Below, piece after piece: positions 11,366-20,213 of a stretch of 64,000 nucleotides of DNA (position 1 is its first letter; each line of letters opens with the position of its first letter). The notes below the pieces were generated by a model. That model was not told the DNA's origin and did no database searches. It saw nothing but the letters and a program-made list of their open reading frames with translations. This DNA is from Ascidia mentula (Eukaryota; Chordata; Ascidiacea; Phlebobranchia; Ascidiidae), in contig OX387200.1 in NCBI GenBank assembly GCA_947561715.1, forward strand, positions 5,458,501-5,522,500, in the 5' to 3' direction. A program made the position numbers and the translations under genes.

Positions 11366-11695
11366 TTAACGTTCAGCAAGCGATAACCGTTTTACGACAG
11401 GCACCACGCTGTTAATAATACTCAGACACTTTCCATTCATGAGAACGTTGTTGAGTGGGGGATCACCATTCGGTGCATCCCCAGCAGCGTGCCCAACACT
11501 GGGACAAACAAACCTATTAAGGAAGGCATGGGAGGTCTCCATTCTCTCGCAGGTGTGGAACTTGGCTGCGAATTCCACCTTGCCGCAACCGCACATGTTT
11601 ACAAAACGTCCTTCAGCGCCAAATAGAATGAGGAATGTTGAAACACCTGAAACATAAAAGTTGAAATGTGGTTGCCACGATGCAAGCGAAACCAT
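11366..11695 (-). CDS. ORF H (unit A): conserved 109-residue ORF, function unknown
   Basis: An ATG-initiated frame of 109 codons, richer in G+C than its surroundings, open in all three units. Of six base differences from unit B, four are synonymous on this strand and two are conservative (V/I, L/P), which favours translation. The protein has a C-G-C-G motif (residues 34-37) and further cysteines near 48, 63 and 87. It has no clear signal peptide. A cag acceptor-like site after residue 16 means it could be the exon of a longer gene. I recognise no domain. It is convergent with CKL-4 and has a decayed mirror copy at 5640-5979. Confidence 0.5.
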   Translation of the reverse strand: MVSLASWQPHFNFYVSGVSTFLILFGAEGRFVNMCGCGKVEFAAKFHTCERMETSHAFLNRFVCPSVGHAAGDAPNGDPPLNNVLMNGKCLSIINSVVPVVKRLSLAER

Positions 11696-11787
11696 TGAAT
11701 GTCACTTGTTTAAATTTGGTTTCAAGAACACGAAACTAGGATGCTTTTCGAAACCACTTTGTTTGCATTCCCAATTTTATTGCTCAA

Positions 11788-12041
11788 TTGTGTAGGCTGC
11801 AGACAGATGGCCACTGTTTCGACCAAAAAGGTCTCATCAGTGCAGCTGGTGTGACTATAAGACGACTTTGCTGACCAAACAGCCAAGCAAAGACCTCCAC
11901 TTTGTGGTGACTATACAATCACCGTCATCCGTTGGGCACAAAACTAGGTGCAACCTTACGGAGAAAACAAGGTGGAAAGACTATGGCCAAGCAAAGATCA
12001 ACCAATAGTGCCGTCAGGCCCCTATTGGCTCCACTTTGCTT
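11788..12041. mobile_element. SINE-like insertion flanked by 14-bp direct repeats
   Basis: A 254-bp block lies between two identical copies of ATTTTATTGCTCAA (11774-11787 and 12042-12055), the size expected of a target-site duplication for a non-LTR retroposon. The block carries an internally repeated GCCAAGCAAAGA motif and a similar fragment occurs near 1500. I could not identify a convincing tRNA-like head. It is present in B and C, so it predates the amplification. Confidence 0.4.
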
Positions 12042-12293
12042 ATTTTATTGCTCAAGTTCAAAAGTTTAATCGCATTGAAAACGAAAGTTGCGAAACTTTG
12101 TTATTTCTAGTTGATTGTTAAAGTTTTGTGAATTATTTTCTTCGGTAATTTCAACGGAATTTTTCAACTGGGTAATAGATAACACCTGAGGTCTTATGAC
12201 GGAACTAAAAGAGAGAAAGCTTAAAAAATTATTAACCTGGACAAAATATTTACACAAAAATCAACAACCAATGGTAGGCCACGCATATTGACG

Positions 12294-12435
12294 ATACTGA
12301 AACATGTAATTCCCCACGCAAGATGATTTCCCGCCAAACACGATTATATTTACTCAATATAATACAAAATATTGAGTAAATATGATCGTGTTTGACGGGA
12401 AATCATCTCGCGTGGGGAATTACATGTTTCAGTAT
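12294..12435. repeat. Local hairpin (67-bp arms) unique to unit A
   Basis: Left arm 12294-12360, loop 12361-12368, right arm 12369-12435. The arms are reverse complements with three mismatches. Units B (near 32170-32245) and C (near 46450-46525) contain only one arm, so A gained a local inverted duplication or B and C lost an arm. Confidence 0.8.
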
Positions 12436-12474
12436 TCCTTGTTTTAGCTCCTATGTAGGTAGAACATCATAACT

Positions 12475-12708
12475 ACATTCTCAAAGATGATGTAACTTAT
12501 TCACATCAGGGCATTTCCCCTTCAACACACAAGCAGGTGATAACGACGAAAATCACAACCCGAAAGTGTTGCAAGCTCGACCAATCAGCGGGCGTTTTCA
12601 GTGAGATAACTTGAGTTGGTGTTTCGTCATCGGTTTGCCCAATCGACGATCATAAAATTCTTATTTGCATTTTAATTTCGGTTGTCGCTGGCGACGGGCC
12701 ATATAAAA
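12475..12708 (+). promoter_or_regulatory. CKL-5 promoter: shared element, octamer and TATA
   Basis: The block at 12475-12535 is shared with CKL-2 upstream sequence (5347-5420). An ATTTGCAT octamer at 12663-12670 lies about 30 bp before a TATA sequence (12701-12708), 83 bp before the ATG. Octamer-TATA spacing is conserved in B and C. POU-factor control is an inference. Confidence 0.5.
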
Positions 12709-12790
12709 GCATCGCTTTTCAACATGTCGCCTCATTCCAACGAGAGCATTTCCAAATCATCGGTTCAAACAACTTTTTTAGGCAGAGAAG

Positions 12791-13596
12791 ATGGGGATCA
12801 AACTTGTGGTATGTTAGCAAAAAAGACAAAAGTGTTTCGAGTTTTAAACGTTTATTCTGGTCCCATTTGTGAGGTAACTGTGCTTCTGGCATATAAAAAT
12901 CATTACCCTGAGGAAGTCTTGTTGGATAACAGGCGAAACGTCGGTGAATAAACGTTACGTTTTAATGTGCCAGAAGAACAGATTAATAAAAAGAACTAAT
13001 TTCCCGCCTAATGACTTTCGTTGTAATTTCAGTGCTTGTTTATTGTCGTTTGCATCGCATTTTGCTTGGGGAAATCAAGCCATGTTAGTCTCAAAAAAGC
13101 AGTTAAAGGGATTGATCGTGATTCAAGGAGGCAAGTATTTATCAATATGTTTGACACTATTTGCTTTGAAGCTGCTGTTTTGTATTATAACCTGTGACAA
13201 ACATCTAACTGCTTACCAAAGGAAGTCTGATCACATCTCCACGTAGACTTGAAACGGTGCAGGTTGGGCACAAATTATTACTCGGCATTTCCTTTTTGCA
13301 GGATTCTAAAAAGATACCACTGCAGCTTCAACAAAACCCCAACGCCCAAACTGAAGGGATACGACGTCAAGTTACAAAGCTTGAGTGTTGAATGCAGGGA
13401 TCTCCAAACTCACCAGTTCAGCGCCGTGATGTGCAAAAGGAAAAAATGTGCCCTTAAAGTAAAAAAAACTTGTCGAAAATCTTTTAAAGGAAATTTCAAG
13501 CCAGTTCCTATTTTCTACAAATATTCGGTGTCGGATAGAGAGAACAATTCGGTTACCATTAAGCTGCCAATCGCTTGTGAATGCAGGCATGTTTGA
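12791..13596 (+). CDS. CKL-5 (unit A): secreted cystine-knot-like protein
   Basis: Exons 12791-12808, 13033-13130 and 13302-13596 give 136 aa. Intron 1 is GT-AG (GTATGT). Intron 2 uses a GC donor in perfect context (AG then GCAAGT) and a tttttgcag acceptor. Signal peptide MGIKLVCLFIVVCIAFCLG, then a pro-segment with H-V-S-L-K-K-A-V-K-G ending in R-R-I-L. Cysteines are at 46, 70, 83, 88, 96, 131, 133. C70-x12-C83 has the Q-F-S-A-V core, V-P-I is at 107-109, and the end is L-P-I-A-C-E-C-R-H-V. One sequon (NNS, 120). The ORFs 12944-13246 and 12682-12951 are shadows across exons and introns. Mirror paralog of CKL-2. Confidence 0.8.
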
Positions 13597-13839
13597 CGTT
13601 CTTACCTTCGTGTTCAGCTATTGCTTAATGAATTTATATTTATGTATTGATTCTATGTATATGTGGTAGTTTTGTGCATATGCTTACCGTGTGAAAGATA
13701 TTACATCGTATTTTCATCAAAATCCTTGCTTACGTGTTGTTGGAGCGGTGACCGGCGGTATTCCGTGGTTATTGACAACTGAGGAAAAAGGGTATACGTC
13801 ATGGGGTTGTTTTAATGAAAGATAATTTTCGAAACTCAT

Positions 13840-13965
13840 GTGTGATATTCTCAAACTTTTTTCCATACGTTTCCGACGTCGGACTGGAGGAACAACACGG
13901 TTAATATAAAGTTGCCAATTGTTAGCGAATGCAGGCGTGAAAACCAAAGTTTGGTTCATAGTTTA
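13840..13965 (+). pseudogene. CKL-5-like exon 3 relic (unit A)
   Basis: About 270 bp after CKL-5, sequence matches the last part of its exon 3: a V-I-F segment, then N-N-T-V-N-I-K-L-P-I, but the A-C-E-C end has become V-S-E-C. The upstream part of the domain is not recognisable. It marks an old tandem duplication of CKL-5. Also seen in B (near 33640-33755) and C (near 44955-45090). Confidence 0.55.
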
Positions 13966-15115
13966 TGATGATTATTGTTAATTTCATCGTCCGTACTTTA
14001 TTGTTTTTATGGTTATTTATTTATTTGCCGTGATTTTGTGCAAAACTGTGAATATAATTCAACGCATTTGGACATCTGATTTAATCCGAACCATTCTTTC
14101 CTTTTCACGAATGTAGTAAACGACCATTTCATATGTTATATGGATAGTTATTATAAGTGGAAAAGTAGCGTGTTTTTATTTATGTGATAAATAAATGTAA
14201 TTAATGAAAGGGAGCGAAAAGCTTCGTTATGTTGAGACGAGTGACATCTTGACAGCATTTTTGAGTCTGAAAACAAACAAACGTGGTCAAAATTTACGTC
14301 GGTGCGCAATGGAAATTTACTCAAAATAATTGTGTGGTGAAACGCTCTATTACAACCAAAGCAAATATATATCAAGCTTATGAACATATGCGGAACTATG
14401 AGGTGTAAGAAATGTTAGCGTAGTTCGTCATTGATAAAAAGGGATAATGCAACGCAAATAGCGCCGTGTCAAAAACAATTGGAATGGCGAAATAAACATC
14501 GAAAAACAGCGTTTAAACAATATGAGGTATTTTGGAAAACCGCCCAGAGAATGCAAAACAATTTCCGGTTTATTTGAAGGAAACTCCATTGTGATAACCA
14601 CACATGAGAGGGTTTTACCGCAGAGAAAAGGTTTACAAAAGACTTTGGATGATTGATTTTTAGAAAATCCATGAACATTTCTGGCCTTTCTGACCAAAAC
14701 ATGACGTCGTGAAACCAGTACAAGTACGTGATAGTGTTTTGACGTAAATTGAAGGTCACGTCAAAATGATCAATTGTTGATTTGTTAGTTCAGTCTTAAA
14801 TGCTGTTAGCCTTAGCCACTATAATCAGCACCTGCGCCATGTTGCGCAGTAACATGTTAGGAGTGTTTGATTTACGAATGTGATCATCGCGAATTAAAGA
14901 AAAAAAATGGCACCATACTTCTATAACCTTTGATCAAACTTTTTCGAAATTTTGTATGGTTGATTATGCCACATACTACATGAAATGCACTGCTTTGACC
15001 CATTTGTATACGATACCATCTCTTAAATGAATCGAAATATCTTAAACACTGAGATGATAATAAAACTACCACGCGCAAATCCGAAGCGACTTTCAATCTA
15101 GAGTACACAAAGGAA
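13966..15115. other. Intergenic; nothing firmly supported
   Basis: A minus-strand frame (14469-14759) is partly open in B and C, with variable ends and no family motif. The region is otherwise AT-rich 5' flank of the CKL-6 pseudogene. I see no exon 1 of family type. Confidence 0.3.
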
Positions 15116-15660
15116 ATGATTTGTCACCATTTTCACGGGCTCCTCACTTTTATGTTGACTTCGATTAAACAATGTAAAAAGCAAGAATTTCCTTACAAAT
15201 GTTATGTTCTTAGATTCCAAATCAATGACAGTCCCGTGTTTACGTATAATGATATTAACACTCGTTTCGTATTACGACACTTTTACCGGGAAGATGACGC
15301 AATACACAAGGTACCTCCACCTGTGTTTTTTTTTCTCTCAGTACATTGGATAAGTTCTGCGCCATGACTGTCACCGGGGAGATGACAAATCGCGGTCTCA
15401 CATCATCAGCGCAAGCGATATGGTTTTGCAAGAATCTGATTCCTCGTCAGTTTTCGGGGGTTAACTGCAATGAGAGGTGCAACATCCCAAATGACTGCAA
15501 ACCCAAAAAGTGAAAAGAGAGCGATTCCAACGCAAATATAACGTGAAACTGTGAACGCACATTTTCAATGCGGTAGAAAGGGAAACTGAAGAAAATTTGA
15601 GTCTTGAAATACCAACGCAAATGACCGTTACACGAAGAGCCGAAAACACAATTAAAACTG
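15116..15660 (+). pseudogene. CKL-6 pseudogene (unit A), relative of CKL-1
   Basis: Exon 3 homolog starts at 15342 after ctctcag with T-L-D-K-F-C and continues with W-F-C-K-N-L-I-P-R-Q-F as in CKL-1. A one-base deletion near 15508 gives an early TGA. The bases that encode the terminal C-x-C in CKL-1 here read as other residues. An upstream frame (15116-15309) of unknown origin ends at AAG/GTACCT. No normal exon 1 or signal-peptide exon was found. Confidence 0.7.
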
Positions 15661-16188
15661 GTTGAGTGACGCAAGTTGTCCCAAATATTGGCTTTGGTTA
15701 TTTTGATGTGCATTTTTAACCAATTTTGTTTTCATTTTTTTTATTTACTGTATGGGTGTGTTATATTTTTTAAACTTTCTTTAATTGTAATGTTAACGTT
15801 CGTCGTTGCGTCAATTATTTTCGTGAGTCAAAAACAATATACAAGAACGTAGCTTGTTTTAACTTTGTGGCCGGCGTGTTCAGTATACAGGTCGATACAC
15901 AATTATACCTCACAACTTATGACGAAATCAATTAGAGGAAAAATGTTACAGGAAAATGTTAAGAAAATGGAAAATCCCCCAATCCTTAATCCATCGATAA
16001 ATCGCAACCGAAGGATTTTGACACAGTGAGTATGCAGTGTTATTGACATAGCAATCAATTTCAGCCACTTTCTGGTGCACGAAACTATTCTTTGCTTGCC
16101 AAAGCAACCACTACTGAAGTCAATTATCACCTTTGATACCTTCGCAACTTCGGGCATTTGGTCACGTAGATAGTTTTCTATCATTTCT
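15661..16188. other. Intergenic between CKL-6 pseudogene and CKL-7
   Basis: AT-rich. A minus-strand ORF (15903-16184) has a readable equivalent in B and C but with variable ends and no recognisable domain. It is probably distal CKL-7 upstream sequence. Confidence 0.3.
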
Positions 16189-16944
16189 TTGTCTTATAAA
16201 ATTCGACCTAACATGGTAACGGCCAAAAGTGCGCAGCAAACTTGCATGCAAATGACCTGCTGCACCTTAACTTTGATGTACACACTAGCAAACCGTGCGT
16301 GGCATGTGTGTTTGTGGGTGTCGAAATATTACAGATGCCCAAGATGTTGCCAAAAACATCGTATCTGCGTGAAATTTGAATTACAATTGTATTCGTTGAT
16401 CAGTGACTTGGGTCGAAACTGATCAACAACAAACAAACCGTTCTAAACGTGGACCGTACGTCATTAACCAGCAATACTATGCAAGGAATTAAGGTGTAAT
16501 GTATAAATAATCTACACGTGGCATATGTAAATTTTCAAGTTGCGACATTAGACGCATTGTTTTTTGTAATCTAGAGTCGCACTACTAAACCATGACGTCA
16601 TCGGTCGCAGCCTGGAAAGACAATGGGCAAATTCCAAGACACCGCAACTCAGCAGGAAAAGGTGAGTTATTCAGTGTCTGTAAAGGAAAGAACCAGATCA
16701 TTTCAGAATTAAAGCATCGTTGGATTCTTTTTTACATTGTAATGTAGGACATGTTTCGAGACGTAACCTTTTTAGGGGGTTGAGGCAATAAATCGTTCCT
16801 TGGTAGAGCCTACATGTGGTGTAGTGTATGTAAGTCGGACGCTTATTGCAACGCATTAGGTGAATTCGCAAGGTGAAGTCCCGTGACGAAAGGGCGTTGG
16901 CGATTGCGCACTGTCATCCGAAACACTCGGCGATATAAAAAACT
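16189..16944 (+). promoter_or_regulatory. CKL-7 upstream region: octamer, E-box, CRE, two TATA sequences
   Basis: Palindromic octamer at 16241-16253. TATA-like gtataaata at 16501-16509 is followed by an E-box CACGTG (16515-16520). A perfect CRE TGACGTCA (16594-16601) overlaps an ATG (16593), from which 23 codons run to a GTGAGT donor at about 16664. This looks like an alternative or non-coding first exon. A second TATA sequence (near 16933-16940) lies about 90 bp before the CKL-7 ATG. The order is conserved in B, C and, in mirror image, at 1-730. Confidence 0.45.
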
Positions 16945-17025
16945 AGCCTGCTATGGCCTGTGGAAGCATTACGAAGATATGCGAAGAACGACGCCGTTAC
17001 CTGAAGAACATTACTCCCTTTCCCG

Positions 17026-17898
17026 ATGAAGATGAACATTTACACCGGAGTAAGTTCTGAGGGGTTTATTGCTGTCATCCAAGATAATTTAATACTTTCG
17101 TCCAATCAAAGTGTTTTAGTGATTCTATGTTACATGGTAATAAATAGTCATTTTTTGTAAAATATTTTGCTGAAAAATCTTCCATCTGAAGACGTTTTCA
17201 ATAATTTGAGTTAATTTACAATGCACAGATCGCAATTATATTGGCATCGCATCTTGTCAGAGCATTGGAGGGTGTAACTTTACAACAGGCAACTTGCGGA
17301 ATGAAACAGCATGACATTGAGTAAGTGATGATGTCTGTTCTGCCCATACAAACAACGACAAATTATAGTTTTGTAATGAATGGCTGGTAGTTAAATGTCG
17401 ACAATTTCTAATACAAATATATGTCCTTGAGCAAAACAAACTTAAAAGCGCCGTATTTGTTTCAAAATTTGTAAATGTTTTGTCATAGCATAGTTTCTGT
17501 CATTTAGTTTGAAATTACATTTTTACCCTAAACAAGAACATGTCAGTAATACAAAATTAAACAAACAATTTGCCAGAAACTTAAAACAACTCGGGTGCAC
17601 GTTCGAGAAACTGGACGATGACAGAAGGGGAATACTGCAGTGGACCAACCTACGGATGCACTGCAAGAACCCCAACAAAAACTTTTACACTGTCATGTGT
17701 TCCGGGAGGTGCAAAATGAGAAACAAGAAATGTGGAAGCGCGACGTACTTCTCTTACCCGTATCTCACAACCAGGAGGTTGGTAAACTCCACTGACAATG
17801 TGACCTATCCAATAGCTTGCATGTGTGAAACAAGGCATCAGTTTCGCCGAAGAATGAAGAAAGAAGGTGGCTGGCAAACAAGTAACAGGAGATGTTAA
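17026..17898 (+). CDS. CKL-7 (unit A): secreted cystine-knot-like protein with basic tail
   Basis: Exons 17026-17049, 17229-17320 and 17577-17898 give 145 aa; both donors are GTAAGT, phases 0 and 2. Signal peptide about 1-22 (MKMNIYTGIAIILASHLVRA). Domain cysteines are at 46, 68, 80, 84, 91, 120, 122. C80-S-G-R-C84 is an exact C-x-G-x-C cystine-knot motif, paired in such folds with a terminal C-x-C. Sequons at N109 and N113. After C122 comes a basic tail rich in R and K (123-145) ending in a further Cys145. The last exon starts at R/E-N-L-K, equivalent to R-I-L-K in CKL-5. The acceptor tttgccag is weak but in the same phase as in its paralogs. Confidence 0.78.
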
Positions 17899-19933
17899 TG
17901 TAAATGTACGTTGATTATTTAAGAAGTTATACATTTGCGAGTGTTTGTTATAGCAAGGTGTGTCCAATTTCATATTTTGTATTTGTGTTTAACTGTAAAT
18001 TTTTGTGGTGGAATTTAACTCTTCCTTAGTTTTACTGCTTGGTTTTGATGCTTTTTGCTGTTTAAACATCGGTTTATTTGACCATATTTATATGCTTGGT
18101 GTTTTTTGTTGATATATTGCATTTCTTCCTATCGCTTTCTCGCAAAATTTCCGTAGTTTAAAAAACTTTAGATTAATTTGAGCACGGACTCTCAAGTACT
18201 TGTCTATATTACGTACCTATATTTATTAATTCCCTACATAGCGAAACAATCTGTACTATCGATTATTACGACCAAAAGTAGTTTATTTATTTAGTGCACG
18301 TGTTTGCTCGGTGTTTTTCGTTTGTTTTATTATTTTAATAATTTCTTAAAAAAGTTAAAACGAAAAGTACACAGAAATTGATTGTTGATAGAAAAACCAC
18401 AATACAGACATCAACGCTCGTATATGTACACGTTCGTATAGATGGCACAGAAAAGGAGACTTATTTAAAAAACCGCTACCATCAGCTGCAAGTCCAAATC
18501 GACAATCAGTTCGTTTCGTTCGAATCTTTTTAATAAAATTCGGCCCACGTCTATCAGTCCGTTATGTTTACCATGGTCGCATTGACTGAAAGTAACTAAA
18601 AGCAGCAATATTTGCATTTCCTGCAAAACAAACTGGGCAAAACGAATAATTTTCAACACCTGACTGAGCAGGGCAATCATGTAAGGACCAATTCAAACTG
18701 GGGAAATTATCGTGCGGGTTTTTGAGCGTGCGAGCAAAACGGATGTGAGCAAACAAGTCTGGTCACTTTGCAAACAACGTAGATTATGACCCAGAAAAAT
18801 CTTCTTGATGGAAAATTACTGCAAATGACCCTAATCCAAAAGGCATGAAATATTTAGAATCGTCATCCCACTGATTATTAAAGCTTTCACTAGGAAGGTT
18901 AGGTTACTTTCCGCACCAAATTTAGTCCTGTTGTATCAGACACGGCGCCATATAACACAACTACATTATGCTACATAACCAGTATTTGATAGAATATCAC
19001 GACTACACTTATCAGGCCAACGAACAAAGGTAAATATGAAAGAAAACTTTCTGTATAACCAAGTTGGAAGTTTACACAAAATAAGGTATTCAATAGTATT
19101 TGATGTACTCGCAGCGACCGTCGTTGATCATTTCAGCCACAAACCGTAGCCAAACATACGTACAAGGGGAATCACTCAACCGAACGTTGTATATATAGCG
19201 GCGGGGGTTCTGCTTCTTCCGCTAAAAGGGTAGTTTTCTGCATTTACCGCGGGGTCACAACACGTGTTGAAGTTGGAAGTTCGCTTTTGGATGACTCAGA
19301 ACCATTTGTCATAACGCTTTGACCGGAAATATAACTCTTTCCTGTGATCTGTCGTTTGGCCTCAATTAATAATTTTAATAAGCGCAGGCCTCCGTTTTCA
19401 AGTACGGGGCTCATTTCTAGGCGCGGGACCGATTTCATGCAATTCCTTTTGTGTGAATATAGTTTCAGTAAAGGTTAATAAATAATTTTTAAAGAGGGAA
19501 AGCCCCTCTTTTTTAAATTATAAAATCGTTCCCGCGACATTTGTTAAATCAATACAACAGAAAGCCAGACGGAACCCTTGAACTTTCACAGGACTTTAAT
19601 GTCGCAGTTTGTTTTCTGATGGGTGCGGGGTGGAATTGCAAGGCCTTTACTTAGGCTACATAGCCCTAAATACCTAAACGTTGTGTTTTTTGTTTTTGAT
19701 TGCTTAGTTGAGGTTAGAACCTTACAAACTTAAAATAAAGAGCATGGCGACGACGTTCCCTGAATAATGAAAATGGTTAAACCTGCAGCTTAATCTTCAT
19801 CGAAACGCTTCTGTTTTTAGAGTTGAATAAATAGTTTTTCTCAAGTTTGTGTTTTCATTTTAAAGGCAGGAAACAACAACCACCAAATATGGAAGTGAAC
19901 AAATAGTAGCCTATTGTGTAACAGTGAATAGTT
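17899..19933. other. 3' flank of CKL-7 and unassigned conserved sequence
   Basis: 17899-18420 is very AT-rich with no gene. At 18465-18680 a minus-strand frame of 71 codons is open in all units (38339-38554, 39808-40023). It includes a hydrophobic M-Q-I-L-L-L-L-V start after a ttttgcag acceptor-like site and a G-R-I-L-L-K-R-F motif recalling the CKL exon 2/3 junction. Differences among copies are mostly amino-acid changing, so a relic is likely. A TATA-like sequence is at 19188-19197 and a 12-bp palindrome with an E-box (CAACACGTGTTG) at 19259-19270. A short GC-rich hairpin is near 19491-19515. Confidence 0.35.
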
Positions 19934-20155
19934 TTATTGCCGTGTGCACGTTCGGGGGATTTGCAAAGCACCAACATCCGTAGGCGGGAATATAAATACA
20001 CATGACTTGCCCAGCATGTAATAAAACGAAAGATCCCTATGTTCACACCAGTTTATAGCTACAGTAAATGGTTGCTCTTTGCTTTGTCCGTGATTGAATA
20101 AACGATGTTTGTCGTTTACGAATGCACAATAAAGGGGGTTTTGTCGGTTGTTCAC
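19934..20155 (-). pseudogene. CKL-8 relic (unit A)
   Basis: Minus-strand frame starting after a cattttag acceptor-like site, with W-C-E-H-R-D-L-S-F-Y then G-K-S-C and ending L-Q-I-P-R-T-C-T-R-Q. It parallels the C2-C3 core and the L-P-I-A-C-K-C end of the family, with the second Cys of C-x-C lost. The exon phase would be 0 rather than 2, and no exon 1 or 2 exists before the unit boundary at 20213. Broken copies are at 55982-56210 (in-frame TGA) and 58205-58400 (internal deletion). Confidence 0.5.
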
Positions 20156-20213
20156 CTAAAATGAAAACGATACCTGTCATGATATTGAATAGGAAAGATG
20201 ACAAATCGTCGTG

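Larger units (their letters stand above)
272..20213 (+). repeat. Amplified unit A (direct copy)
   Basis: A unit of about 19.9 kb. Sequence from about 272 recurs from about 20214 in the same order and orientation, and most of it recurs inverted from 39086. It holds CKL-1, -2, -3 on the minus strand, then CKL-4, -5, -6 (pseudogene) and -7 on the plus strand, plus ORF H and several relics. Differences from unit B are scattered substitutions and small indels by eye. Unit A alone has a local hairpin at 12294-12435. The exact left edge is placed where 1-271 stops matching the sequence before 20214. Confidence 0.85.

Noticed and set aside
12944..13246. 100-codon ORF across CKL-5 exon 2
   Set aside because: It runs through introns in a different frame; the exon 2 frame that joins the ATG exon and the cysteine exon gives a signal peptide.
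14469..14759. Minus-strand ORF of 96 codons
   Set aside because: Frame ends vary among copies, no recognisable features, and no supporting splice structure.
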